Source: Candidatus Eremiobacteraceae bacterium (lineage in GTDB: Bacteria; Vulcanimicrobiota; Vulcanimicrobiia; Eremiobacterales; Eremiobacteraceae). From it: DNA of 61,227 bases. The notes under the pieces were generated by a model. That model had not been told where the DNA came from. It worked only from the letters and a program-made list of their open reading frames with translations, and made no database searches. Below are positions 52,974 through 61,227 of the stretch, one piece after another. Both the position numbers and the translations under genes were made by a program. The stretch covers positions 1-61,227 of the forward strand of contig DATCBN010000029.1 in the NCBI GenBank assembly GCA_036511855.1, read 5' to 3'. Position 1 is the first letter of the stretch. The number at the start of each line of letters is the position of its first letter.

Positions 52974-54052
52974 ATCTCACCAGGGTTACCGCTTCGGCGC
53001 GCACGAACCTCCGGTTAGTGAACGGGGCGACACCAGAAGCGGAAGCATACGAGCACTTTGCGCGGACTGCCCGCGATTCGAGCCCGCTCTACGAGCATCT
53101 TGCCCAGCGGGTTGCGATCGACACCCAGCTCTTGGCGCTGACCGGGAATGTTCGCCCGCGGCATCTTCAGCCAAACCTGCTCTTCGCAGCCGTCCATTAT
53201 CTCTTGCTCGAAGGGGCGCAGTCCGATCTCTCGCGTTCGTACACGACGATAAGCGGCGCGACGTCATTCGAACCCGACGTCTTCCGGCATTTCCGGATCT
53301 TCTGCATTGCGCATGCGGACGAAATCCGCGCCCTCACATCGACGCGCCGCGTGCAGACCAACGAAGTACGGCGTTGTGCTTCGCTCGTGCCGGCGTTCGC
53401 CAGCGCCGCGAACGTCCTCGGCACACAACGTGCCGCGTTTGTCGAGATCGGCGCCAGTGCGGGTCTCAATCTTCAATGGGACCGCTACCGTTGCGACTAC
53501 GACCGCGATCTCGCGTGGGGCGATCCTTCGGCGCTCGTGCGCTTCGAATGCGAGTTGCGCGGCGGCAAGTACCCGGCCGTGCGCCCTTTGCCTGCGATCG
53601 TGCAGCGCTACGGCATCGACATCGACCCATTGGACGTCCGCAACGCCGAAGATGTCTTGTGGCTTAGGGCGTTGACGTGGCCTGAATGCACGGACCGGCT
53701 GGAGTTGCTGGAGCGCGCGATCGACGTGGCGAGAGCCGAGCCGCCCACCCTCATCGCGGGCGACGCCGCGGAGGTCTTTCCGGTGGTCGTCGAAAGCATC
53801 GCGCCCGATCTGGCCGTCATCGTCTACCACAGTTTCACGATGAACCAATTTGGAACCGAGCAACGCGAGATGCTCGAAGACGCGCTCTGCGAGCTCGGCG
53901 CGCGGCGCCCTCTAGCGCGTGTGGGATTCGAATGGCCGGTCGGCGCCGAATTCCCGGTCCTGTCGTTGACGAACTACTCTGCGGTTCAGATCGACCGCTC
54001 CATGCTCGCCATGTGTCATCCGCACAGCACGTGGATGCGTTGGGTGGCTTAG
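52967..54052 (+). CDS. DUF2332 family protein
   Basis: The 361-residue product matches the uncharacterized DUF2332 family. Typical blocks are PNLLFAAVHYLLL (about 69-81), LVEIGASAGLNLQWDRY-type sequence (VEIGASAGLNLQWDRY, about 165-180) that resembles a SAM- or nucleotide-binding strand-loop, and VVYHS...QF and RVGFEW near the C-terminus. The biochemical activity is unknown. The longest frame begins with a GTG at 52967 inside the metY start; a GTG at 53018 fits the family start better and would avoid the overlap, so the N-terminus is uncertain. Confidence 0.82.
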   Translation: MTYLTRVTASARTNLRLVNGATPEAEAYEHFARTARDSSPLYEHLAQRVAIDTQLLALTGNVRPRHLQPNLLFAAVHYLLLEGAQSDLSRSYTTISGATSFEPDVFRHFRIFCIAHADEIRALTSTRRVQTNEVRRCASLVPAFASAANVLGTQRAAFVEIGASAGLNLQWDRYRCDYDRDLAWGDPSALVRFECELRGGKYPAVRPLPAIVQRYGIDIDPLDVRNAEDVLWLRALTWPECTDRLELLERAIDVARAEPPTLIAGDAAEVFPVVVESIAPDLAVIVYHSFTMNQFGTEQREMLEDALCELGARRPLARVGFEWPVGAEFPVLSLTNYSAVQIDRSMLAMCHPHSTWMRWVA

Positions 54053-54061
54053 ATCTTTGGA

Positions 54062-56188
<2,127 letters not shown>

Positions 56189-56329
56189 GAAACTTCTACT
56201 CCTCGCGAAGGCGCTGACTCTCTATTAATATCATCGGTTGGCGTTCGAGCAAAGGAAAGTCGCAGCCCTTCGGGAGCCCGGCCGAGGCCTAACCCGTCCC
56301 GTAAAACGCACTCCTGCGCTTGGAATTCG

Positions 56330-57265
56330 TTAGGCTGAGAGAGACCCCAACGCGTCCACAAGCTCCTTCACCGCGCTCGCGCTCTTCTGCAGCGCTGCCG
56401 ACTCGTCTTGAGTGAGCTTCAGCTCGATGACCGCCTCGAGGCCCTTCGCGCCCAATTTGCACGGCACGCCGATGAATAGGTCGCGCAGGCCGTATTCGCC
56501 GTTCAAGTTCACGGCGCAGGGCAAGATCTTATGCTTGTCGCGCAAGATGGCATCGACCATCTCCGTGATGGCTCGCGCCGGCGCATAGTACGCGCTGCCC
56601 GTCTTGAGCAGGGCGACGATTTCTCCGCCGCCTTTTGCCGTGCGGTCCACGATACGCTCGATCGTCTTCGCGTCGAGGAGCTCCGTGATGGGCACACCCG
56701 CGACCGTGGAGTACCGCGGCAGGGGGACCATTTGGTCGCCATGCCCGCCGAGCACGGCACCGTATACATTGTCGACGCTGACGTTGAGCTCCATGGCGAT
56801 GAACGTGGCAAAGCGCGCGGCATCCAGCACGCCGGCCATCCCGAGGATGCGCTCGCGTGGGAAGCCGCTCTTCTGGCGCGCCACTTCGCACATGGCATCG
56901 AGCGGATTCGTGACGATGATCAAAATGCAATTGGGCGAGAGCTTGATCGCGCTTTGCGTGGCGCTGCCGACGATCGCCGAATTCACCTTGAGCAGATCGT
57001 CGCGCGACATCCCTGGTTTGCGCGGAAGGCCTGCGGTGATGACGACGATGTCGGAATCCGCAGTCGCTTCGTAATCGTTGCTCCCGGTGATCCGCACGTC
57101 GGCGCCTTCGACGGGCAGCGACTCTTGGAGATCGAGCGCCTTGCCTTGCGGCACGCCTTCGACGACGTCGACCAGGACCACGTCCGCGAGCTCCTTCGCA
57201 GCTATCCAGTGTGCGGTGGTCGCTCCGACGTTTCCGGCGCCGACAATGGTCACTTTCTTGCGCAT
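56330..57265 (-). CDS. mdh: Malate dehydrogenase (LDH-like type)
   Basis: Mdh interconverts malate and oxaloacetate with NAD+ in the TCA cycle. The 311-residue product has the nucleotide-binding [11 protein letters not shown] (8-18), the substrate arginine loop [14 protein letters not shown] near 78-91, VTNPLDAM near 118 and the catalytic His in GGHGDQMVP near 174. The loop Arg in PRKPGM distinguishes malate from lactate use and supports Mdh. AGGAG precedes the ATG. The upstream gap to the anti-sigma gene includes a strong hairpin. Confidence 0.95.
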   Translation of the reverse strand: MRKKVTIVGAGNVGATTAHWIAAKELADVVLVDVVEGVPQGKALDLQESLPVEGADVRITGSNDYEATADSDIVVITAGLPRKPGMSRDDLLKVNSAIVGSATQSAIKLSPNCILIIVTNPLDAMCEVARQKSGFPRERILGMAGVLDAARFATFIAMELNVSVDNVYGAVLGGHGDQMVPLPRYSTVAGVPITELLDAKTIERIVDRTAKGGGEIVALLKTGSAYYAPARAITEMVDAILRDKHKILPCAVNLNGEYGLRDLFIGVPCKLGAKGLEAVIELKLTQDESAALQKSASAVKELVDALGSLSA

Positions 57266-57370
57266 ATCGCTCCTCTGAGTGCAGTTGCAATTTCACGTGT
57301 TTTACCGCAGACGCGCGAATGTGTCCTTGATTCCGGCCGTCAGCGATGCGGTGAATGTCGTACGCTAGTA

Positions 57371-57395
57371 GGGGCCGACTTTTATGGTCGGCCCC
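57371..57395. terminator. Strong 9-base-pair hairpin after the anti-sigma gene
   Basis: GGGGCCGAC and GTCGGCCCC form a perfect stem around a 7-base loop (TTTTATG). It lies 32-56 bases past the stop of the minus-strand anti-sigma gene, so it may end that transcript. No T-run follows on either strand, so it is not a standard intrinsic terminator. Confidence 0.5.
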
Positions 57396-57426
57396 GCTTG
57401 CCCCGTCTTTTGGCGCTAGCCCACCT

Positions 57427-58266
57427 TCACAACAGTGTCTTCTTCATCATGAAGCCGCTGGTGGGATGCGCGCTGCCCTGCGGCGGCTCCATGGAAAATG
57501 CCACCACATCGCCTGCTTCTAACGGCATCGGCATTTCTAACATCGCGACTCCGGTCGGTAAGACGGGCGCACGATGGAATGTTCCCTTACGGATGATCCA
57601 TACCTGATACTTCATGCCATGCGGTGCGGACGGAATGTTCGCGATGAGCGTGGCATTTTTCTTGTTCGGCGGCTGGACGAACATACAGTGCCAACGACGC
57701 GAGCCGGTGCCGCCGCTCATATCCCAGACCTTGCCGTGCGCCACATCCGCGACGACGCCGTGCACGTTTTTCGCATCCGCCGCGATCTCCGCGTAAGCCG
57801 CTCTTGCAAAGGCGAGTTGCTCTTGCGCCTTCGCCGCCTGCGCTTGCATTTCGGCCATGTGACCCGCCGCCGCGCTGCGCGCCTGCATCGTTCCCACTCC
57901 GAATCCGGCGGCGATCAGCAACAGGGCAGCGGCGGCGGCGCCCCAATAGCGCGACCACGACGATTTCTCTTGCCGCAAGGACCGCGGAAGATCGTCGCCC
58001 GCGCTTTGTGCGTTGCGCCGCAGCCGTGTCTCGGCTTTGAGTTCGCCGCCGGCCAGATCGAGAATGCGCCGTTTGAGGGAGGGCGACGGCTCGACGCTTT
58101 CGCACGAAAGCGGCAACACCCGCACCGTGCCCCGCATGTCGGCGACAATGGCGGCACACGCCGGGCATCCGGCGATATGGTCCTCGACCGTCCGTGCTTC
58201 ATCGACCGTCACGGCATCCAAGGCATACGCGCCCGACAATTCGGCGATCGCATCGTGATCCATCAT
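57427..58266 (-). CDS. Zinc-type anti-sigma factor (RskA-like)
   Basis: The 279-residue protein binds the ECF sigma factor encoded just upstream. The anti-sigma domain (about 1-60) has the zinc motif HIAGCPACAA (His-x3-Cys-x2-Cys, near 30-39). One transmembrane helix follows near 110-130 and the C-terminal RskA domain is extracytoplasmic (about 160-279; YQVWIIRKGTFHRAPVLPTG as partly VWIIRKG). Release usually follows proteolysis after an envelope signal. The ATG at 58266 overlaps the sigma stop; the upstream open frame overlaps the sigma gene and is not used. Confidence 0.9.
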   Translation of the reverse strand: MMDHDAIAELSGAYALDAVTVDEARTVEDHIAGCPACAAIVADMRGTVRVLPLSCESVEPSPSLKRRILDLAGGELKAETRLRRNAQSAGDDLPRSLRQEKSSWSRYWGAAAAALLLIAAGFGVGTMQARSAAAGHMAEMQAQAAKAQEQLAFARAAYAEIAADAKNVHGVVADVAHGKVWDMSGGTGSRRWHCMFVQPPNKKNATLIANIPSAPHGMKYQVWIIRKGTFHRAPVLPTGVAMLEMPMPLEAGDVVAFSMEPPQGSAHPTSGFMMKKTLL

Positions 58267-58838
58267 GCGCCGGTAACCCCCGCTTCCGGCTGCTCCAGCA
58301 ATGCCTTGAGTTTTTGCAATCCCATGCGCATGCGGCCTTTGACCGTGCCGAGCGGAACGTTCATGAGGCCGGCGATCTCGACGTGGGTATAACCGGAGAA
58401 AAACGCGAGCTCGATGCTCTTGCGCTGATCCGTCGGCAATCGCGAAAGCGCGCCGCGCACGGCGTCGCCCGTGAGTCTGGACCACACGACTTGCCACGTG
58501 CCGGGTTGTTCGGATTCGCGGTCCTGCGCTTCATCGATCGGAAGCAGATTCGGCGTGTTGGCGTGCGAGCGCAGTTTGTCGATCGACCGGTGATGCACGA
58601 TCGACATCAGCCATGTGCGCGCGCTCCCGCGTTCGCGCCGAAACGACTTGGCTTGGCGCCACACCGACAAAAATGCGTCTTGGACGACATCTTCTGCCGT
58701 GCCGCGATCGCCGAGGACGCGGTAGGCCATCGAAAAAGCAACTCGATGATAGCGGTCGTAGAGTGCGTCGAGCGCGCTCAATTCCCGGCCTGCCAGCGAG
58801 GTTATCAGGTCTTCGTCGGAACGTTCCGGGCGGTTCAA
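58263..58838 (-). CDS. ECF RNA polymerase sigma factor
   Basis: The 191-residue sigma-70 family factor has region 2 (ALYDRYHRVAFSMAYRVLGDRGTAEDVVQDAFLSVW, for example YRVLGDRGTAEDVVQDAF near 38-55) and region 4 (LPTDQRKSIELAFFSGYTHVEIAGLM as LPTDQRKSIELAFF and GYTHVEIAGLM, with VPLGTVKGRMRMGL). It resembles SigK/SigL-type factors that pair with RskA-like anti-sigmas. The start is a TTG with AGGGGG upstream. It is translationally coupled to its anti-sigma gene. Its target genes are unknown; the divergent outer-membrane gene is a candidate. Confidence 0.93.
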   Translation of the reverse strand: MNRPERSDEDLITSLAGRELSALDALYDRYHRVAFSMAYRVLGDRGTAEDVVQDAFLSVWRQAKSFRRERGSARTWLMSIVHHRSIDKLRSHANTPNLLPIDEAQDRESEQPGTWQVVWSRLTGDAVRGALSRLPTDQRKSIELAFFSGYTHVEIAGLMNVPLGTVKGRMRMGLQKLKALLEQPEAGVTGA

Positions 58839-59006
58839 TTAAGTGCGCCCCCTATCGTACTATCTACGCGCGGGCGTTGGCTTTGGATGTGCATAGCTAG
58901 CGCGTTGGCGATTCGCCTCAGTCGCTTCCTTTCACCGCTCGCCGGGATATCGCTCCCAAGCAGCGAACGTCGGGCGCGCAATAGTCGCTCGAGTGAGAGG
59001 ACGACG

Positions 59007-59885
59007 ATGCGCCGCTTTGCCGTTCTCGCAGTCGCGAGCGTAGTGTTCTCCTTGACCGCGAAGCCGGCCGGCGCAGACACGACGCCCCAACTCTCATCGG
59101 GTCCCGCTCCGAGTGCTACTCCCACTGCAGCGCCCGCGGCCGCGCTGCCAGATCCTTGTTCGAATATCAGCGCGTATGTCTCGCGACCTTCGGTCAGTAG
59201 CTCGGTGTGCGCCGTTAAATCGGGGCAAGTCGTGCTTGAAACCGGTTACTCGTCCACGACGACGACCGGCGCGGGGGCCAATTCCACAACCAATGTTCCG
59301 CAGTCGTTCGTCCATATAGGAATCGGGCCTCGGATCGAGATCGACCTGACGCCTCCGTCTGCCGAGATCATGAACAACGGCATCACTCGGACCCCGGGCA
59401 CGAGCGACATCGGAGTCGGATTCAAAGCGGTGCTTGGCTATTCGTCGCGTGCGCTCTACGGTTTCGGCGTCTCGATGACGATGCCGACGGGGAATGCGGC
59501 GTTTACGAACGGTGCCGACACCTACGAGCTGATCCTCAACGGCGCGTACACGTTGACTAGTCAACTCTCGTTCTTCGGCACCGCGGGATTCGCTTCGCTC
59601 TACGGCACAGATGCCAATGGCAAGCCCGTGCGCTTCGGCTCGTTCGTTCCGTCAACGGGTGCCGCGTACTCGCTTCCGTCGAATTGGTATTTGTACGTCG
59701 AAGGCGCCAACCTCGGAAAGGCGTCGCCGAACGCCGGCAGCCGCGGCCTAGTCGACTATGGCATGCAAAAAGTCTGTGGGCGCGTGCAATTCGACGCTGA
59801 AGTCGGCAACGCGCTGAACGTGGTGAATGGGTCACGCTTCCACTACGTCGGGTTCGGCGCCAGCGCACTGTTCGGCAAGAACTGA
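59007..59885 (+). CDS. Predicted outer-membrane beta-barrel protein (transporter-like)
   Basis: The 292-residue exported protein has a signal peptide (MRRFAVLAVASVVFSLTAKPAGA, about 1-23) and a Pro/Ala/Thr linker. The rest alternates short beta strands (GQVVLETGYSST, SFVHIGIGPRIEIDL, YGFGVSMTMPTGN, YELILNGAYTLTS). This is the pattern of the outer-membrane transporter/porin family also seen as phenol-degradation-associated proteins. The ATG at 59007 has GAGAGG upstream and starts the signal peptide. It is divergent from the sigma/anti-sigma pair and may be under its control. The stop lies eight bases from the convergent tRNA-Gln. Confidence 0.75.
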   Translation: MRRFAVLAVASVVFSLTAKPAGADTTPQLSSGPAPSATPTAAPAAALPDPCSNISAYVSRPSVSSSVCAVKSGQVVLETGYSSTTTTGAGANSTTNVPQSFVHIGIGPRIEIDLTPPSAEIMNNGITRTPGTSDIGVGFKAVLGYSSRALYGFGVSMTMPTGNAAFTNGADTYELILNGAYTLTSQLSFFGTAGFASLYGTDANGKPVRFGSFVPSTGAAYSLPSNWYLYVEGANLGKASPNAGSRGLVDYGMQKVCGRVQFDAEVGNALNVVNGSRFHYVGFGASALFGKN

Positions 59886-59892
59886 ATCAGAT

Positions 59893-59965
59893 CTGGGGCG
59901 GTAGGATTCGAACCTACGGTAGGCAGATTCAAAGTCTGCTGCCTTACCAGCTTGGCTACGCCCCA
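59893..59965 (-). tRNA. tRNA-Gln (TTG anticodon)
   Basis: On the minus strand a 73-base cloverleaf is complete: acceptor TGGGGCG/CGCCCCA, D arm with GGTAAGGC, anticodon stem CAGA/TCTG with loop CTTTGAA giving anticodon TTG, and T arm GTAGG-TTCGAAT-CCTAC with a perfect 5-pair stem. Discriminator is G. CCA is not encoded. Confidence 0.96.
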
Positions 59966-60078
59966 TCACGTGCGCAGAGCCGTATTCTGTCTAGGTTTGC
60001 CGTTTGGCCTTCATTGGCGGCCGATGACCGGCGCGACCACATCGCAGAAAACTAGCAGTCGAATACGCTCGACTCGAG

Positions 60079-60660
60079 TCACACCTCGCTTGGCAGCGCA
60101 ACGCCGTCCTCGTTCGCCCACGGATCTCTGAGCGGGATTCGTGGCGCGCCTATTGGATAATCCGCGCGCGGATTGTTAGTCATCCATGCCCGTGCCTGCA
60201 CCGTGAGATACTCGAAGCTTCCGAAAAAAGTATTCACCCCGCCGGTTCGCGTGGCGATCAGCGCTATGGCAGGTTCGAGCACGTCCCAGTGAGAGACGAT
60301 AACCCTGCAAAACTGAGCGACGAAAGCCTTACGGTCGACGGCGCCCGCGCGATAGCATCTTCCCCAGGTCTCGAAGAGATTCAGAATGACGACCTCGGGA
60401 TGCTCAGATCTGTCGAGCGGGCCCGACCGAAGTTCCTTCCGGAACGGCGGTTCTTTGAGGCATTCCGCGAGTTCAGATCGAACGAAATGAAATGCGTCGC
60501 GAAACTCCGCCCCCTCGTAGTCTTGTGCCAGACCTCGCATCCACTGGACTTGATTGCCACTGCGAAGATGCCGCAATTGTACGACCGCGATCACAGCTGT
60601 CGCCGCGATCACGATGAACGTGCCTATTTGCGATAAAGAGGCCACGCCATCGAGAGACAT
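60079..60660 (-). CDS. Membrane-anchored protein, possibly DUF4760-like
   Basis: The 193-residue protein has one N-terminal helix (SQIGTFIVIAATAVIAVVQL, about 10-29) and a mostly helical cytoplasmic part. The pattern of an anchor followed by FVRSELAECLKEPPF and VVILNLFETWGRCYRAGAVD resembles the small DUF4760 group of unknown function. The ATG at 60660 has GGAGG eight bases upstream; a start 13 codons earlier is less likely. It is downstream of the NlpC/P60 gene but separated from it by a terminator. Confidence 0.65.
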   Translation of the reverse strand: MSLDGVASLSQIGTFIVIAATAVIAVVQLRHLRSGNQVQWMRGLAQDYEGAEFRDAFHFVRSELAECLKEPPFRKELRSGPLDRSEHPEVVILNLFETWGRCYRAGAVDRKAFVAQFCRVIVSHWDVLEPAIALIATRTGGVNTFFGSFEYLTVQARAWMTNNPRADYPIGAPRIPLRDPWANEDGVALPSEV

Positions 60661-60745
60661 CACACCATCCTCCGTTGCCAGCGGATTCGCGTGGAGCACC
60701 GACCGCGCCTTGGGTCCTCGATCGGGCGACAGCGCCCGCGGGCAT

Positions 60746-60777
60746 TAAAAAAAAGCGGCCGAGTGAACTCGACCGCT
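60746..60777 (-). terminator. Intrinsic terminator of the NlpC/P60 gene
   Basis: On the minus strand an 11-base stem (AGCGGTCGAGT with AC[T]CGGCCGCT, one mismatch) and a 2-base loop is followed by eight T's. It lies 30-60 bases after the NlpC/P60 stop and before the next gene on the same strand. Confidence 0.88.
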
Positions 60778-60806
60778 AGAGGGCAACTTTGAGGCTTCGT
60801 GCCGTT

Positions 60807-61227
60807 TTAGACCTTGGCCAAACGTCGTGCGCCAAGATATCGAGCCGAGTAGTAGTCTTCTGCGAGTTGGTCGACGCGCACGCCGTTAGAGGACGACGCG
60901 TGGACGAACCTTCCGTTGCCTAAGTAGATGCCGACGTGCGACGCGCCCAGCGCGTAGGTCTGGAAGAACACGAGATCGCCGGCCCGGAGATCTTGCGTCG
61001 AGACGTGCCGGCCCGATTCGTATTGCGCGTCCGCCGTGCGCGGCAAGTAGATGCCGTTTTTCGCGAACACCGCCCAGACGAATCCAGAGCAGTCCACGCC
61101 GCCGAACGAAGTGCCGCCCCAAACGTAGGGAACGCCGAGGTAGCGGAGCGCGGTGCCGGTGATGCGGGCATCGAAGGTGAGCGCTTGTTGCGCGAACTCA
61201 AACGATGCGACGACCGGTGGCGCGGAT
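60807..61227 (-). CDS. NlpC/P60 cell-wall endopeptidase domain, N-terminus cut by window edge
   Basis: The frame is open to the right edge, so only the C-terminal 140 residues are seen. The window starts inside or just before the catalytic domain. The Cys nucleophile is in GGVDCSGFVWAVF, the His in ASHVGIYLGNGRFVHA, and LPRTADAQYESG and LRAGDLVFF are standard. NlpC/P60 enzymes cut gamma-D-Glu-diamino acid bonds in peptidoglycan stems. A GTG inside the conserved block gives an apparent short gene from 61097, but the preceding residues RYLGVPYVWGGTSFGG are also family sequence, so the gene is longer. Confidence 0.93.
   Translation of the reverse strand, partial: SAPPVVASFEFAQQALTFDARITGTALRYLGVPYVWGGTSFGGVDCSGFVWAVFAKNGIYLPRTADAQYESGRHVSTQDLRAGDLVFFQTYALGASHVGIYLGNGRFVHASSSNGVRVDQLAEDYYSARYLGARRLAKV

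Noticed and set aside
60807-61097. A short separate gene starting at the GTG at 61097
   Set aside because: The GTG falls inside the conserved NlpC/P60 block; conserved residues continue upstream to the window edge.

Overview
The window is a GC-rich, gene-dense bacterial chromosome segment with about 54 protein genes, one clear tRNA gene and no rRNA. TonB-type receptors, an Mla lipid-transport operon, a predicted outer-membrane barrel and a lipoprotein signal peptide show a two-membrane (diderm) envelope. The order ruvC-ruvA-ruvB-spoIID-queA and a PBP next to a PASTA kinase are arrangements familiar from Firmicutes and Actinobacteria. This mixture fits a diderm lineage on the Terrabacteria side, for example Candidatus Eremiobacterota (WPS-2). 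That assignment is inference; no marker phylogeny was possible.

Layout. 1-943 is the front part of a sedolisin-like lipoprotein protease. 1148-5348 holds a PLP ammonia-lyase, valS and a GNAT gene. 5397-12420 is a tightly overlapped pyrimidine operon, pyrR-pyrB-pyrC-carA-carB. A gap at 12421-12845 carries a degenerate tRNA-like element and a palindromic repeat, followed by a MATE exporter. 14361-24031 is a cell-wall, signalling and DNA-repair block: PBP, PASTA kinase, ruvC, ruvA, epimerase, ABM protein, ruvB, spoIID, queA. 24119-29096 has an NFACT (RqcH-like) gene, gmk, glmS and rph. 29093-32546 is a lipid-transport operon: coiled-coil protein, mlaE, mlaF and a long MlaD-type protein whose tail looks like an outer-membrane beta domain.

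32554-46821 is more accessory: a Cys/Met PLP enzyme, a DUF5916-type outer-membrane protein, an aldo/keto reductase, a TonB-dependent receptor with a membrane-protein partner, a BlaI repressor with an M56-HEAT-DUF4097 fusion, a secreted protein of unknown function and an M1 aminopeptidase. 46906-54052 holds small membrane proteins, CsaA, a hydrolase, a Xer recombinase, a gene of visibly lower GC, a PNPOx-like protein, a CoA-binding protein, an O-acetylhomoserine sulfhydrylase and DUF2332. 54062-61227 holds a PilZ-PilB ATPase, mdh, an ECF sigma/anti-sigma pair, a predicted outer-membrane protein, tRNA-Gln, a small membrane protein and the end of an NlpC/P60 hydrolase.

Five gene-end gaps carry a shared family of 19-bp palindromes, usually paired between GTAC-type boundaries. 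Two copies are followed by a T-run and look like working terminators. No CRISPR array, phage or IS transposase was seen. The points most worth following are the MlaD-barrel architecture, the M56-HEAT-DUF4097 sensor, the PilZ-fused pilus ATPase, the palindrome family and the tRNA-like sequence.
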